DNA from: Laetiporus sulphureus 93-53
Taxonomy: Eukaryota > Basidiomycota > Agaricomycetes > Polyporales > Laetiporaceae
Length of the DNA: 64,000 nucleotides
Assembly: GCF_001632365.1 (NCBI RefSeq)
Contig: NW_024468517.1
Coordinates: 454,829-518,828, forward strand
Reading direction: 5' to 3'
A model generated the notes under the pieces. That model was not told where the DNA came from, ran no database searches, and was given only the letters and a program-made list of their open reading frames with translations. The translations under genes and the position numbers were made by a program. Position 1 is the first letter of the stretch, and each line of letters starts with the position of its first letter. Positions 48,313 to 60,821 of the stretch are shown here, piece by piece.

Positions 48313-49661
48313 TCACGTCTTGTTTGGCATCCTGCACACAGTCCACCTCCCCTCTACGCCCTCTTTCTGCCTGATTTCACCTTCCGCACATTTGCGAGTG
48401 AGCCACTCGTCCACCAGCTTCGCCACGTAATTATCATCAGCAATTGCATCGTCATCCCAAATGGATGCCAACGTGAGGGAATGTGCGAGCCACTCGCTGG
48501 TACTCGATGGTCCTTTGGAAGTGCTATTGGGTGGAAGACAATGGAGCTCCCGGTAGGCACTCCGAAGCACGCGCCAGGTTGTTTCGCGAGCTTTTGCTCG
48601 GAGAGAGTCTATGAGCGTGCAAAGTGCTTCAAGCGCGAGGTTTGAAGGAGCTCCGGACTGCTTTGCCGACCGTTGCTTGATTTCTCTCTCCGCCCCCTTC
48701 GACTTTGGTGCTGCATCTTGCGGTGCAGGAATCTGATCCGCCTCTGATCCGACAAAGGGCTTGAACGCTTCGCGACGCGTCAATGCCTCTAGCCTCGTGT
48801 AGTCCCTGGTCCATAGACATCGCGCTAGGTCGCTCAACCATTGATATGCATCGGAGTCGCGCAGGAGGAAGGAGCGAGGTAGCGAATGGAGGTGCTCATA
48901 GTAGCGGCTTTGGGAAGGGTAGCCTAGCACGAGGTAGTGCAGGAGCGACAGCAGAGCCGTCCCGAGGGCACGGTGAGGTTGAAGAGGTGAAGGAGATGGT
49001 GCAGAGGGTGTGATGTAAAGGTGCGGGAGGAGGTGCGATATAATTGAGGTGGTTTGGTTGAAGGAGCGGAAGAGTACCGAGAGGTAAAGGGACGTCTCAT
49101 ATACTGCAGTATAATCCATAACCAGTTTTTATATAAGAAAAGAAAAAGTGGACGTACCCTCCAATGCAAACGCGTCTTTGCGGTTGGTTGACAAGAGGCC
49201 TTCTCGTAGCTTCCCTGACAAATATGGGGCACCTTAAATCGACTGACAACATATGAGAAGACCATTCACTCACTAAACAGAATCAAGATGTTTTCTTGCT
49301 CATTCTGCCGCCGCTTCTCATTCTTGTTGGAGGAACGGTACGGATGATGCTTCCAGAAGTCGTCGACCTATATTCATATACAATGTACGATTAATCGCGT
49401 AGCACAGACACTCATGAATCATGATGATGCATACCTTCCCCTGGATGAACTCACGATATTCCTCTTGCAAGGTAAAGTCTCTCAGCCTGTAGACCTATGC
49501 AGCGTCGGAATCAAGAGCACGATATCGATTTGAGAGATAGCCACTCACGCATCGCCGTCCTTGTCGAGTCCGCTACTCCTGCTGACGGATGGAACGAGCT
49601 CCATATGCCGCCGAGCCGGCTGATTCGCCTTGTGTGCATGCGATTTAGAACGAGGCGGCAT
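48313..49661 (-). CDS. conserved fungal protein of unknown function, helical-repeat type
   Basis: Five exons (49661-49549, 49486-49435, 49367-49274, 49214-49158, 49103-48313) sum to 368 residues. The N-term MPPRSKSHAHKANQPARR is basic and disordered. An all-helical region follows: LRDFTLQEEYREFIQGKVDD, KLREGLLSTNRKDAFALEVY, ETSLYLSVLFRS, ISHLLPHLY, LGTALLSLLHYLVLGYPSQS and YQWLSDLARCLWTRDYTRLE. The pattern recalls SAC3/eIF3K/CSN8-type PCI domains (proteasome, COP9 or mRNA-export scaffolds), but no diagnostic motif was found, so no function is assigned. The C-term has ASIWDDDAIADDNYVAKLVD, which could be a winged-helix remnant, and ends VCRMPNKT. Confidence 0.78.
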
Positions 49662-50280
49662 CGTTAAAGAAGATCAGACGACAGCGTCGAGCAACGTCGT
49701 TACACTGGCAAGAGAATGCAGGTGTTCGCGTCAGGCGCCCGTTCCCTACGAGGAGATCGTGTCGACGTCGGTGGGATCGAGTAACAAACCTCACACTTTG
49801 CTAAGCCCATTTACTCGATTCTTCCCCTCTCGCTTTAGCTGATTGACGGTGAAACTTCATGGTATAGTAGAAAGGCCCCAACATAGTATAATGCATTGAT
49901 GGGGTAGTGGTAACCTACGTCGTTGCCATTCTACCTCGACCTGTCGGGGAGAAGAGGGGCTCAGCTCTCTCAGCAATCCATGCTTAGCTGGTCGTTGTTT
50001 ATGTGCATTGTGGACACCTTTTCCTATCAACCGCCTCCCGAGTATCCATGAACCGTCTACCATAATCATGCTATGGAGGACGCCCGGTATCACATCGCTC
50101 TCAGCACGCAGAACAGCGAATTGGACAAACTGGTGGCCAAATATGTTTCAGGCTCTCGACCAAGAGAGGTTTTCCACATGCACGATGCCGGCCACCCTTA
50201 TAAAATAGTATCTCAAGGTCAGAGCTCGTTACGGTCTACACGGTCTACACACAAAAGCAATACTCCTAGGGACCGGCACG
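49662..50280. other. intergenic between co-oriented genes, holds truncated tRNA-Gly copy
   Basis: About 620 bp containing the promoter of the 368-residue gene, the K+ channel 3' end and the degenerate tRNA-Gly at 49893-49949. No further gene seen. Confidence 0.5.
49893..49949 (+). pseudogene. 3'-truncated tRNA-Gly(GCC) copy with retained 7-nt intron
   Basis: The first 57 bases match the intact tRNA-Gly at 52178-52255 at nearly every position: acceptor 5' strand, full D-arm with internal A box, GCC anticodon and a 7-nt intron at the same place. The T-arm (TTCGA), internal B box and 3' acceptor strand are missing. The anticodon stem has a mismatch at its base. Without B box or acceptor partner it should not give a tRNA. 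Confidence 0.8.
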
Positions 50281-51951
50281 TTATCGAAGAGTTCGTTGTG
50301 TTCCCTTCCCTTTCTCATCCAGCAATTCGAGCAGCCTCCGGAGCATGTCACCCTGAGTCTCAACCGTCGCCTTCAGCTCCGCCATCTGCGCACGAAGGTC
50401 TGAGCTCTCCTGAGCACCAGTGCTTACCTGCGGCTGATCTTGGGGATGCCGCCATACTGACTGGATGGAGGTAAAAGAGTGCTGGCGGACGAGCACGGGC
50501 GAGGCGAGAGGGTCGGCTGCATGGGCGTTGAAGATTTCCTCTCGAGGGATTTTCTGTGCAGAGGATGAGCGAGAAATGTGAGCATGATAGTGGTTGGGCT
50601 GACCTGATCCTCCTTCATCATCTCCCATACCATACTGAACTCACGGCCCAACACAAATGTCGGAAGAGCGATAAGCAACAAGCCGAAGACGAGTAAGGGT
50701 AGCGTTATGAGCCTTCCGAGGAACGAGCGAGGCGTGATCTCGCCATATCCGACAGTGGTGATTGCTGTATTTCCACAATGGTCACAATTTCGCCTTCATG
50801 TTCCTGACGAAGGTTGACATTACTCACTCACTAGCACAAACCTAATGTTTGGATGTCAGACAGGATGGCATCCTGCAGAAAACATGAGCATACCATGCAG
50901 CAGCGGGGATTGACTACGGTTCACGGCTCTTCAGGACATCAATAGTGACACGTCGAAATCAAAGACCTACTGCAAATTGGCTGGGGTCCCCGTCAGAATT
51001 GATAAACGTCCCAAGCATCTCGTCCCATGTGCCGCGTTCGGCGAAATACCTTCGTGAGCGACAGATTAGTGTACGGACTTACGAAGTGGGGATAGTGAAA
51101 GCAACACGCACAAGAGTGTACTAAATACGATCAAAACCATCCCGACGAAGAAACCAAGAGCTAATAATGCATGCTGTGAGCGTCTGAAAGACAAGTACAT
51201 GACTTCTATGGTCCTGCATGATACCACGAAGGCGGTGAGCTTGTCTAGCCCACGGAAGTTGCATCTAGTGAGGACGTACAAAAGAATGGTATTATTATAT
51301 CTAAATGGCCTGAAAACCCGCAAGAGACGGAACGTGCGCAGAATCGTGAACCTGAAAAACGTTGCCTAACGCGTGTTTAGCCGCGTATCAACACCTGCTG
51401 TCTGAGAACCTACTGTGTCCTGCTGTAGTGCTATTTCTATGTAGTATGGCAATATACCTAGCAAGTCAATTATACCAAAGAAGGCTGGGCGGCGGTCAAA
51501 ATGAGTCCATGAACGGAGACCGTACTAAGTACTCACAACCAAACCAACGCAAGAACGTCCACAGCCCCGTGGAGTGCGCGATGCACCTGGCAACATATTC
51601 CGCAGTAAAAAGAACGACAAGGGTCGTCTCGAAACCGAACCAGATCCTTGGAGAGATGGAATGGAACGAAGGGATCGTCTCGAGAACAGTAACGATAGCA
51701 GAGAGTATTATCAGCGAAGTCGTGACGACGTGCACAAGAAATGCAGATTGAGACGATGTGGGCCGTTCCAGGAGCATGTACAGATTGCGCTTCCAGAGAG
51801 GGCGTATTTGCTTGACATGCTCATCGTCGATACTGTCAAGGGAAGTGCTTGGTGGCAAGTCTTCTAACTCGAGAGCTGGTGTGTTCATTGGAGAGTGATG
51901 CGAGCGCGATATTGGGGACCGTACACGTGCCAACGGTATAGATTCAGACAT
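50281..51951 (-). CDS. voltage-gated potassium channel (Kv-like, six TM)
   Basis: K+-selective channel of the plasma or vacuolar membrane. The start is ATG 51951 (MSESIPLARVRSPIS); the open frame upstream to 52161 has only a TTG start and abuts the tRNA. S1 has SAFLVHVVTTSLIILSAIV and S2 has FETTLVVLFTAEYVARCI. Across an intron (GT at about 51520, acceptor about 51469), S3 is FFGIIDLLGILPYYIEIALQ. S4 is RFTILRTFRLLRVFRPFRY, with Arg at every third position. S5 has ALLALGFFVGMVLIVFSTLL, the pore has ITTVGYGEITP with the TVGYG filter, and S6 has LITLPLLVFGLLLIALPTFV. The cytosolic C-tail ends with a coiled coil (LRAQMAELKATVETQGDMLR), a likely tetramerisation element. No T1 domain is seen at the N-terminus. 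Confidence 0.92.
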
Positions 51952-52177
51952 CTGAAAAGACTCTTCCACAAGAAACGACCTCGGTGCGATGGGTTCTGGA
52001 GACCAAGAAGCTGCTGTGGCTGAACCATCTTTCCATCTTTGCAGGAGTTCAGACGCTGAGTGCACACTGCTACAGCATGGAATTGAAGCTACGCGGTTTC
52101 GGTACGTATCGTCACATTTGCAGAGTTTGAGACGGAGCCTGAGATTACGTGATTTATGCAAAGTAAAAAGCTACCAA

Positions 52178-52255
52178 TGCATTAAGGGGGAATCGAACCC
52201 CCGGCGGGTCGAGATAGGATGGCAACGACCCAGGTTACCACTACCCCATTAATGC
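52178..52255 (-). tRNA. tRNA-Gly (anticodon GCC) with 7-nt intron
   Basis: Cloverleaf on the minus strand: acceptor GCATTAA with TTAATGC and discriminator A, D-arm GGGT-ACCT with loop AGTGGTA, anticodon stem GGTCG with CGACC, loop TTGCCAT, and T-arm GGGGG-TTCGATT-CCCCC. The intron is 52213-52219, directly 3' of the base after the anticodon. CCA is not encoded. Confidence 0.93.
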
Positions 52256-52906
52256 CTATCAAAACGGTGACTTATATTCTATGAAATGAACTCATTCATA
52301 CAAGTTTGTATGAGTGAAATCATCTTGAGTGGAGCAATGGGTGTCTTTTGATGCTACTTCAGTGTGGTCCAGGTCGATCTGAGGCAGCATTTCTCACATG
52401 AGCACCATCTGCCTGATTTCTCAAACTTTCCGGAGAATGTCAGAGAGTTTAGGAAAGCTTCGTGACCGCAGAGAGGCGTCTATCTGATGTTTTGCGTGGG
52501 ACACAGTATATAGGGCCTTATCTTTGAGCTTTGTAGCTCTTCTCCTACACCACCAGAATCGTTCGTCCAACGACGCAGTCAGGCTGCTCTTATTCCGAAT
52601 CTTGCGGAGGTCCGAAGGTATTGATTCACTTGTCCACGGGAGACGAGTTGCTTTCCACTCCAGCTTAGCTAGGCCGGCATACCGAGGCAATACGGTGAGT
52701 CAGACTGTTTGTACGATTGGCATTTTCCCGCGAATCGCTTGGAGAACTTACCTCCACTGGGGAGCGCGATAGAGATCGAGACCATCTAAATCAATTCGTT
52801 CTATCGAATTGCAGTTTGATGATCTCATGTCTCATCTCGCGCTGGTCGTGGCTCCCTCGGCGATGTTGACATAGCGTTGTTCCATCAGAAAGGGAAGTAC
52901 AGCATC
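52256..52906. other. intergenic upstream of Dicer
   Basis: About 650 bp. A minus-strand frame of about 88 codons without ATG (52421-52690) has a protein-like composition but could not be joined to a start exon; see findings. It also holds the Dicer promoter. Confidence 0.45.
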
Positions 52907-55900
52907 ATGGGGGATGCAGGGCGAACAGCGCGAACTTCTCCGGTGATGCGCACAAGAGGGTATCAGCAAGAGTTATTGGAAGAGAGCTTGCGTGAAAACA
53001 TCATCATCGCGCTCGATACAGGGTCTGGCAAGACCCACATCGCCGTGCTCCGGATGAAATTAGAGACAGAACGTCAAGCCAGCAGGGTAGGGATGGTGTC
53101 TTTGTATCAATTTTGCATGATTACTCAGGATTACAGGTATCGTGGTTCTTGGCGCCGACGGTGGCTCTGGTCGAGCAACAATACACTGTCATAGATGAAG
53201 CTATACCTGTCGCTGTCGGCATGATATCTGGCGCATCGGAGCCGAATCAGTGGAAGGATGCGGTTTTATGGCAGACGCTTCTAGCCACGCATCGAATCAT
53301 AGTGTCAACCCCTCAAGTCCTGCTAGACGCTCTGCTTCATGTGAGTATCCTGACACAAGGGTCTTCCCTACAAGCAGCCATTCAAGGACTCTCAACTTTT
53401 AGGGTTACATCGACCTCGGAAGAGACATTGCTCTGATGGTGTTTGACGAAGCTCATCATGCGACAGCCAAACACCCATACAACATGATAATGCAACAGTT
53501 CTATCTCGCTCTGCCACGTCGGTTTTCTAGCGTAACTTCAGCCGACCGGGTACGCCCCGCGATCTTAGGTCTTACCGCCAGTCCCATATACGGAGGCAAC
53601 GTCGAGCTTTCTTTCGAGTGCGTCACGGGTTTCTGATATAAGCATTTCACTCACGCTAACAATTTAGGGCTTTGGAACGGAATCTTGACTGCACAATCCG
53701 CTCTTCGCGCATGAACCGCGACGAACTTGCACAACATGTCCACCGACCGGTCTTCAAACACGTCCTATATGCGGCACCGGAGTATGATTACGAATCGATT
53801 CCTTCTCGCAACTGTCATGCTCTACAAGCTGTGGTGGACTCGATGAACATCGAGAATGATCCTTACGTGCGGACTCTTCGGGCACAGCTAAACAGGCTTC
53901 AGCCGGGCGATGAGCGCAGACGTGTTGATCAGACATTGTCCAAAACCATCCACAAGCAGGATACCTTCACACATCGAGGCCTCAAGGATTTCGCTAGGAC
54001 AGCAGCGGAGATATGCATGGACCTCGGTGAATGGGCGGCTGATTGGTATGTCATCAAGGTGATAGAGCAGGCTCAACGTGCTGCCAATCCGTACAATAAC
54101 ATCATGACCAGCTGGAAAGAGAGCGAGAAGAAATATCTACTGGAGGTTCTGTCTCGCGTTCAGCTTACTCCAGTATCCTATCACCCTTCTGATATTCGCG
54201 CGTCACTGAAAGTGTGGGCTCTGGTCAATACCCTGGTCGCTGAGGAAGCAGATTTTCGGTCCGAAGAAGAATTATACAGCGGCCTTGTCTTCGTAACTCG
54301 CAGGGATGCAGTCATTGCATTGGCTGAGTTGCTCGAGCGGTTGCCGGAAACAGCGCAGCTCTTCCGTGTTGGCTGCCTGCTTGGAAGCTCAGCTAGTACG
54401 CGCCGTCACTCATTCCTCGACATCACTCGTGAGATGGTTCGAGAAACTCACAAGCAAACGCTCAGCGAACTGAGGAGCGGGGAGAAGAATTTGATCATCG
54501 CTACCGCTGTCGCAGAAGAGGGGCTTGATATCCAGGCCTGCGGCAGCGTGATACGCTTTGATCTTCCTAACAACGTCGTCGCCTGGGCGCAGAGCAGAGG
54601 ACGAGCACGTCGCCGACGAAGCAGCTTCATCCTCATGTTCCAGGATGACAGCAGTCATCAAAAGCAAATCCTTCAATGGGAGGACGCAGAAAGGCGTATG
54701 ATGGCCCTGTACACCGACCCAAGCAGAGTTGCTAGACAAGACGAGGAGGAGGATGAAGAGGACGGTGATCTGAAATATACAGTCGCGTCTACCGGGTACG
54801 TCTTCGAATGGTGTAACGTTACCACGACGCTGAACTAGTCAATCATATCTCCAGTGCCACGTTAACGCTGGATTCCGTCACCAGTCACCTCAATCATTTC
54901 TGCTCCGTACTGCCCAATGCTTCTTATAGTGGTCAATACGCCGTCTATGATCTCGACCCTCCTGACTATCCCGAGGATTGGCATTCCCAACAGGATCGGG
55001 CAAGGGGAATGCCCCCTTATGAAGGCCCTTGGGGAGCTACTGTCACATTACCCCGTTCAATGCCAAAAGAGTATGTACCATATTTCTGTGATGAATGGCC
55101 CAGCAATTCGATATTCAATAAATTTCCAGATTCCGTGTCTATTCCACTGATCGAGTGCATAAGACGAAGCGATCTGCTCAACGACACGCGGCATTCAAAG
55201 CATATGTCGCGTTACACCAAGCTGGTCTCGTAAATGACAACCTTCTGCCGCTAACAAGCGCTATTGAACCTGACCACGGGGAAGAAGTGAAATTATTGAT
55301 CAAGGAAATCGAGAAGCGAGCGGGCTTGGAGAAGGTACCACTTCAAATGAATCCATGGGCACCGACACGTGAAGGCGAGAAATGGTGGCGCACTGAACTC
55401 GTCATTGAAGGCCTGCCGCCCCTACACATGCTTACAAAAAACGCCATTTCAGAGCTGAACGACAATCTCGCAGTGTATGTTCCTGGTATGGGTGCGGTGC
55501 CAATCCATTTGCACCCGCTCGGCGATTTCATGCATGATGAGGAGTATCTCGAGCGCGCTCGTATTTTCACGCGCCGAATCTTTGCATGCCGCCATCATGG
55601 ACGCATGAAACCTGACAACACTTCGTTTGCATACCTTTTCCTTCCTCAGAAAACCGGCAAGCACGAACCCGCCTGGGAAGAAAGGCGGGCATGGATGCTG
55701 AAGCGCATGGACAGCTCGGAAGTGCGGAGACTAGAGACCCTTGACCGAGTCAACGCTGGAGTATTCGGACAGCGATTCGGATATCCTGACGATGTGGGCC
55801 TGGTGCGATCCAACCAGAAAGTAGACAAGCCCATGCGCTTTCTTCGTTGGTGTCATGGTCCGCTCGGAGCTAACGAGGTCAAGGAGATACTGGAGCGATA

Positions 55901-57683
55901 CGAAGGCTATGTCGATGGAGGCATCAAATATCCCGTATTGCAAGCGATGCCATTGCCGCGTCGAACTGATTTTACCCAGCCTCTAGACACGGAGACGCAA
56001 GGTCTTTCACGTGATGAACCGGAGTACCTTCTTCCCGAGCTTGCAATCGTAGACCTGCTGTCCCATGATGACTTCCAATACGCGCTGCTGATGCCATCCG
56101 TTCTGAGGCTGCTGGCCAGATCTCTCACCGTCTCTTCATTCCGGGAGAACCTACTGGTTGGCAGTCCCGCCTATCGTACTTCTCTCTCCCTTCTCAAGAC
56201 CGCTCTCACTGCCCCAGTCTCCGAAGTGCGGGAACATTACCAGCGCCTCGAAACATTGGGAGATTGCGTGTTGAAGTATGTTGTGAGCATACAGCTGTTC
56301 GCAGATCATCCCATTTGGCACGAAGGCTACCTTGCCAGGAGGAAGGATCATGCTGTCTCAAATGTCCAGTTGGCCAAAGCTGCTATTTCCAAAAAGCTCT
56401 ATAATTGGGTCATCCGAGACCGGTTCTCCCCAAAGAAATGGCGGCCTTGGTATCTGGACGATGAGGAAGTTTTTGTCGTCGAAGAAGAACAAATTACGGA
56501 TGAAATCGCCGTTCCTGCAGCCAACGAGACGAAGAAGCGAAAGAAGACGCAGGAGCTGTCCACCAAGGTGTTGGCGGACGTTGTCGAGGCATTACTAGGA
56601 GCAGCATACGAGCATGATGGATTCGATCTGGCTGTGGATTGTGTTGTAGTCTTCGGCTTGGGCCTTACCTGGAAGAAGATCCCCGAGCACATCGATGCCA
56701 TTCTGCAAACGGTAGAGCACATCGATAACCCGCCTCCGCAGCTCGCACTCGTGGAAGAGATGCTAGGCTACACGTTCACTCGAAAGGCGCTCCTCATACA
56801 GGCGCTCACGCACGCAAGCTATGCTGGCGAGCTCGAAACGATGTCATACGAACGCCTAGAGTTCTTGGGTGACTGCACCCTAGATATGATCGTGACAGAC
56901 TACCTCTACCACGCCCCCGGTAAGAAGTTCAAACCAGGCTATATGCACCTGTACAAGGAGTCCCTCGTGAATCAGCATCTCCTCGCATATTTCTGCCTCA
57001 AGACGCACACTGCCATTAGCTCTGAGATGCCGTCCTGGACGCCAAGCGCTGGTGTGTCGGTCGCATCTCAGCAACATGAGATCGGCTTATGGCGCTGTCT
57101 GCTCCACTCGAGCAACCAAATCTTGAGAGACCAGGAGGTCGCAACTACTCGATTTGAAAAGGCTAGCTCGGCGATTCATGAGGCGCTCAAGACGGGGATG
57201 ATATACCCTTGGGCTGCGCTCACGAGCCTCCAGGCGCCGAAATTCTTTAGTGACATGGTAGAGAGCCTGCTCGGCGCCGTATTCATCGACTCGATGGGCA
57301 ATCTGGATGCTGTCCGTGGCGTACTCAGGACATTGGGCTTCATCGACCTGATGGAGCGGATTGTCCAAGACGAGGTCGACGTCCTGCACCCCGTCTCTCG
57401 CCTGGCGATATGGGTCCACACGCAGGAGATTGACCACGAACTCGAGCTGGACATTCAGAAGACCGGCGGAAACGTCAGCTGCACCGTAGTGATAGACGGA
57501 GAGGAGATCGTGACGGAGACACGGAAGTACCATAGCAAAGCAAGTGAGATAGAAGCGCGTTTCGCGGCTGCTGAGAAGGCTATCAAGAAGCTGCACGTGC
57601 TCCCGGTGGACGAGGAGGAAGAGGAAGAGGATGCGGAAGAGGAGGATGAGGGATGGGGCAATGTGCCCGAGTATGACTGGTAA
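52907..57683 (+). CDS. DCL: Dicer-like ribonuclease III
   Basis: Cuts double-stranded RNA into small RNAs for RNA silencing. It starts at ATG 52907 (MGDAGRTARTSPV); clear exons are 52907-53086, 53137-53340, from 53403, from about 53670, about 54855 and then a long one to 57683. The N-terminal helicase has Walker A ALDTGSGKTHIAV, DEAH box VFDEAHHA, LGLTASPIYGG, then ATAVAEEGLDIQACGSVIRF and motif VI QSRGRARRR. Next is the dimerisation domain (DUF283; GPWGATVTLPRSMPKEY). RNase IIIa has YQRLETLGDCVLKYV with DVVEALLGAAY; RNase IIIb has YERLEFLGDCTLDMI with SDMVESLLGAVF. The Glu/Asp and Asp/Glu catalytic sets are present in both, so it should be active. A dsRNA-binding-like end precedes an acidic tail (EEEEEEDAEEEDEGWG). 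No clear PAZ. Roughly 1,490 residues. Confidence 0.96.
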
Positions 57684-57905
57684 CTGGACGGTGCACGCGA
57701 GATATCCTGGAGATACCTTACGATGCTCATCGCTCAAGCTGATATCTATCAACCAGGAGATATCCACACGTAGGAATGCGCACACGGATTATGTGTACTT
57801 CTAGAATATACAGCATGACACATTACATGGGTTCTGCTCTTCTCTTTTTCATCGACAACCTTGTTCGCACTGAGTAGAACGTCTAGGACATGAACCTGGT
57901 GGCCA

Positions 57906-59953
57906 TCAATGTTCCGTCTCCTCCCAAGTCCTCCCAATGGTCTTAACGAGGTCCGCCTCCGTGATCGGCTTTCCGCTCGTGAAGTACCCGGACGCGATCT
58001 TGGCGTCGATCTCGACGCGTGCGTCGGGCGGAAGGAGATACTCTGCGATAGTTAAATCACCGGATAAGCATCGCTGTGATAGACAAAACCACGCGTTCCT
58101 GGCTAGCACGTACCTGGAATATCATACCGCTTGAGGATTGGGATACCGGACTGCACGATAGCGTTGTATTTCCTGCGATATGTTACAGTGAGCATTGAAT
58201 GCGATGCAACGATGCGGATTTTGCTACGTACATGTCGCTCATCGAGACCATATTGTCGATCTTCTTGATCCCGAGCCAATGCAGAACGTCGGGCATCAGC
58301 GCCTGGAAGCGCATGTCCTTCACGCCAGCAACGAGCTCCGTCGCTTTGAAGTATTTGTCGGCGGAATCGCCGCCACGCTTGCGCAGGTTGTACACCAAAT
58401 ATCTGCGCGAACGCAATCAGCACGTCTCACTCCGCGCGGAAACCATAATACTCACTTGGTGACTTCACCAAGAGCACGGCCCTCCTTGCGGAAGTACACG
58501 ACAAGGCCTACGCCGCCGCGCTGAGCGCCACGGACGCACTCCTCAATTGCATACGTCAAGTAGGGCTTGCAGGTACAGATGTCGGAGCCGAAGACGTCGG
58601 AGCCATTACCTTCCTGATGTCAGCAATCGCACAATGCTGAAACATGTTTACGAGCTCACATTCATCGTGCACACGCACAGTCAGCTCCTTCGTCTCATCG
58701 GAGAGATAGGCAGGGTTTCCGACTTCACACAATATCAGCTACGTACGCAGCGAGAAGGAAATATGAACACACAAATATACGCTGTCAGGTTACCAATGGG
58801 AGGGAGGAAAACTTTGATGTCCGGGCGAGTAATGAGCTCAGGGTACATTCCTCCAGTGTCCTCAAAAAGCGCCCGACGCAGCAGACTCTCGGAGCTGGCA
58901 GAACATTAGTCTGATATATGAAAGGCCACTCGTAAGGACACTCACATGCCGAACCGCGCTGCCACACCAGGCAGATACCAGACAGGCTCCACTGCCGCCT
59001 TGTTGATGGCAATCTCCACACCAGGGTCAGCAGTGCTCTCCGTACCGTCGGGATTGAGCAGCGGACTGCTCTTTAGCAGGATCTTTCCATCCACCTTCAG
59101 GCCGCCTTTGCGCGCCACCTCGTCGATTTCACTCAGTTTCAGATGGCCCTTAGTCACGGCGATGCTCGGGCGCACGTCCAAGCCGAGGTCTTCAATCTCA
59201 TGCCGGAACACATGCGGCACGACGTGCCCCCACGGGTCGAACGAGACGATCTTGGTCGGGTCGGACCACGCGGGCTGCGGCGGGATGGGCACTGCTGGTT
59301 CCGTCTTGGAGTAATCGGGCTTGTGCGAGGGATCAAGCGTGCCCATCGCGATCGCGAGCGCACGGTAGATCGAGTACGAGCCCGAGTGCGCACCGATCGC
59401 GTTGCGCTGCTTGATGCTCGAAGGCAGGCGCGAGCAGATTACCGGCCCACGCACAGAGGGGTCAGCTGCGCCCCAAACGAGCGGGTATGGCTTGATTCCG
59501 GACTGGTCAGGGTAGGCTGGTGTGGAAATAAGGCATCTGGGACGCGACTCTAGTGTTAATGACCGACTTACTGGTGAGCAGGACCCTGCCGGGGTAGAGC
59601 ACCCTCTCCCTATCCTTGTCGCTTATTCCTTTGTCTTTCTCCGAGGCATGTCCGTTCGCGCTGGGTAAAGGGGGAGCCGGCGCTCCGGTCAAAGAGGTAG
59701 ATAGCGCAGTAGAGACTACACCAGACAGCGAAGGGTCAGCATGACTGTCGGCAAGGGGCACGCCGTTGCTCCTAGGAGACGAGAGCGGGCTGGCAGTATT
59801 CGTGAGCGCATCGAGCTATTGTCAACGCATCAGTTCTGTGTTGATTGTTGATTACCGCGAATGCCAACACACCTTGGCCTGTGTTGTCTGCTGGGAGACC
59901 TGGAGGGCCTCGAGCTGCACGAGGATCTGGGTGAGGACTGCGTCCTGGGACAT
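57906..59953 (-). CDS. URC1: URC1-type GTP cyclohydrolase II-like protein (uracil catabolism)
   Basis: Member of the fungal family with a GTP-CH N-terminal domain plus a GTP cyclohydrolase II domain, required for the URC pathway of uracil breakdown rather than riboflavin synthesis. The start ATG 59953 gives MSQDAVLTQILVQLEALQ (exon 1 to 59873), then LDALTNTASPLSSPRSNG. The N-terminal domain has GPVICSRLPSSIKQRNAIGA, FDPWGHVVPHVFRHEIEDLG and RPSIAVTKGHLKLSEIDE. The cyclohydrolase part has VHDECNGSDVFGSDICTC, which holds zinc-type cysteines in place of the canonical RHECLTGD, then GGVGLVVYFRKEGRALGEV, KRGGDSADKYFKATELVAG and DNMVSMSDMKYNAI. The end is RTWEETEH. About seven exons; it is convergent with Dicer. 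Confidence 0.9.
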
Positions 59954-60821
59954 GGCTGTATAGGTGGGACGTTCGCTGGCAGCACACTTATATACGCACA
60001 CGGTTGGGCTGTACGGAAACAAACAGGCTGCTGTCGGGTCAGGAGCAGGTGATGATAACACTTGACGCCCGTGCCCGCCTGCGCCCGCATGCTGGACCAC
60101 AGTGTATACCCGCTATCATCTCGAGCGGTCGTACGATAAGGGGTAATGGATGGATGCGTCGGCGAGCGCACGACCAAATCGGTAGCACGGTCACCGGGTT
60201 CGAACAGGGTGGCCGTACTAACGTCGGGTGCAGCGGATGAGGCGCAAGAGTACACTCGCAGAACGACAACACACGGCATCGTGGACACACCAGGATGCAC
60301 AGCTGGAATGCTAATGTCGAGTAAGAACGACCACAGAGGACATGATCCAAGAAAAGTCGGGTGAGCATAGACCATTTCACCGCGATTGAGAGACTTTGGC
60401 CGGGATGGCTCTCCAGATTGCCTATCGCAAGTCACTCGGTTTCAGAGGCATAGAATCCATGATCGTCCAGACGAGTCATGCACTTGATGGAGTGCGATGT
60501 CTGAGCGGCAGCTAACAAGAAAAACCCTGTACCTGCCAACTCGCAGTGGGTGATCCTTCGTAAATTTTTATCTCTGTAAATCTTTATCTTGGCGAAAACA
60601 AGTCTTCGATAATCTACATGACCGACCTTGACATACCGGCAATGAGCGTTCTCGCTGCATCCAGGACGCTGATCGAATCATACTTCGTCAAGTTAAGGAT
60701 TCGGACTGACAGTGCTCAATGAATGCCTCCATCACTACCTCTAATACGCAAACAAGCATGGGTAACACAATCCGAGAGCTTAGGAGAGAACCTCCGAAGA
60801 AATGCGAGTATGTATCGTGGT
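59954..60821. other. intergenic between URC1 and NAT10 genes
   Basis: About 870 bp holding the URC1 promoter and the NAT10 3' flank. No gene or RNA seen; open frames here do not resemble proteins. Confidence 0.5.
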
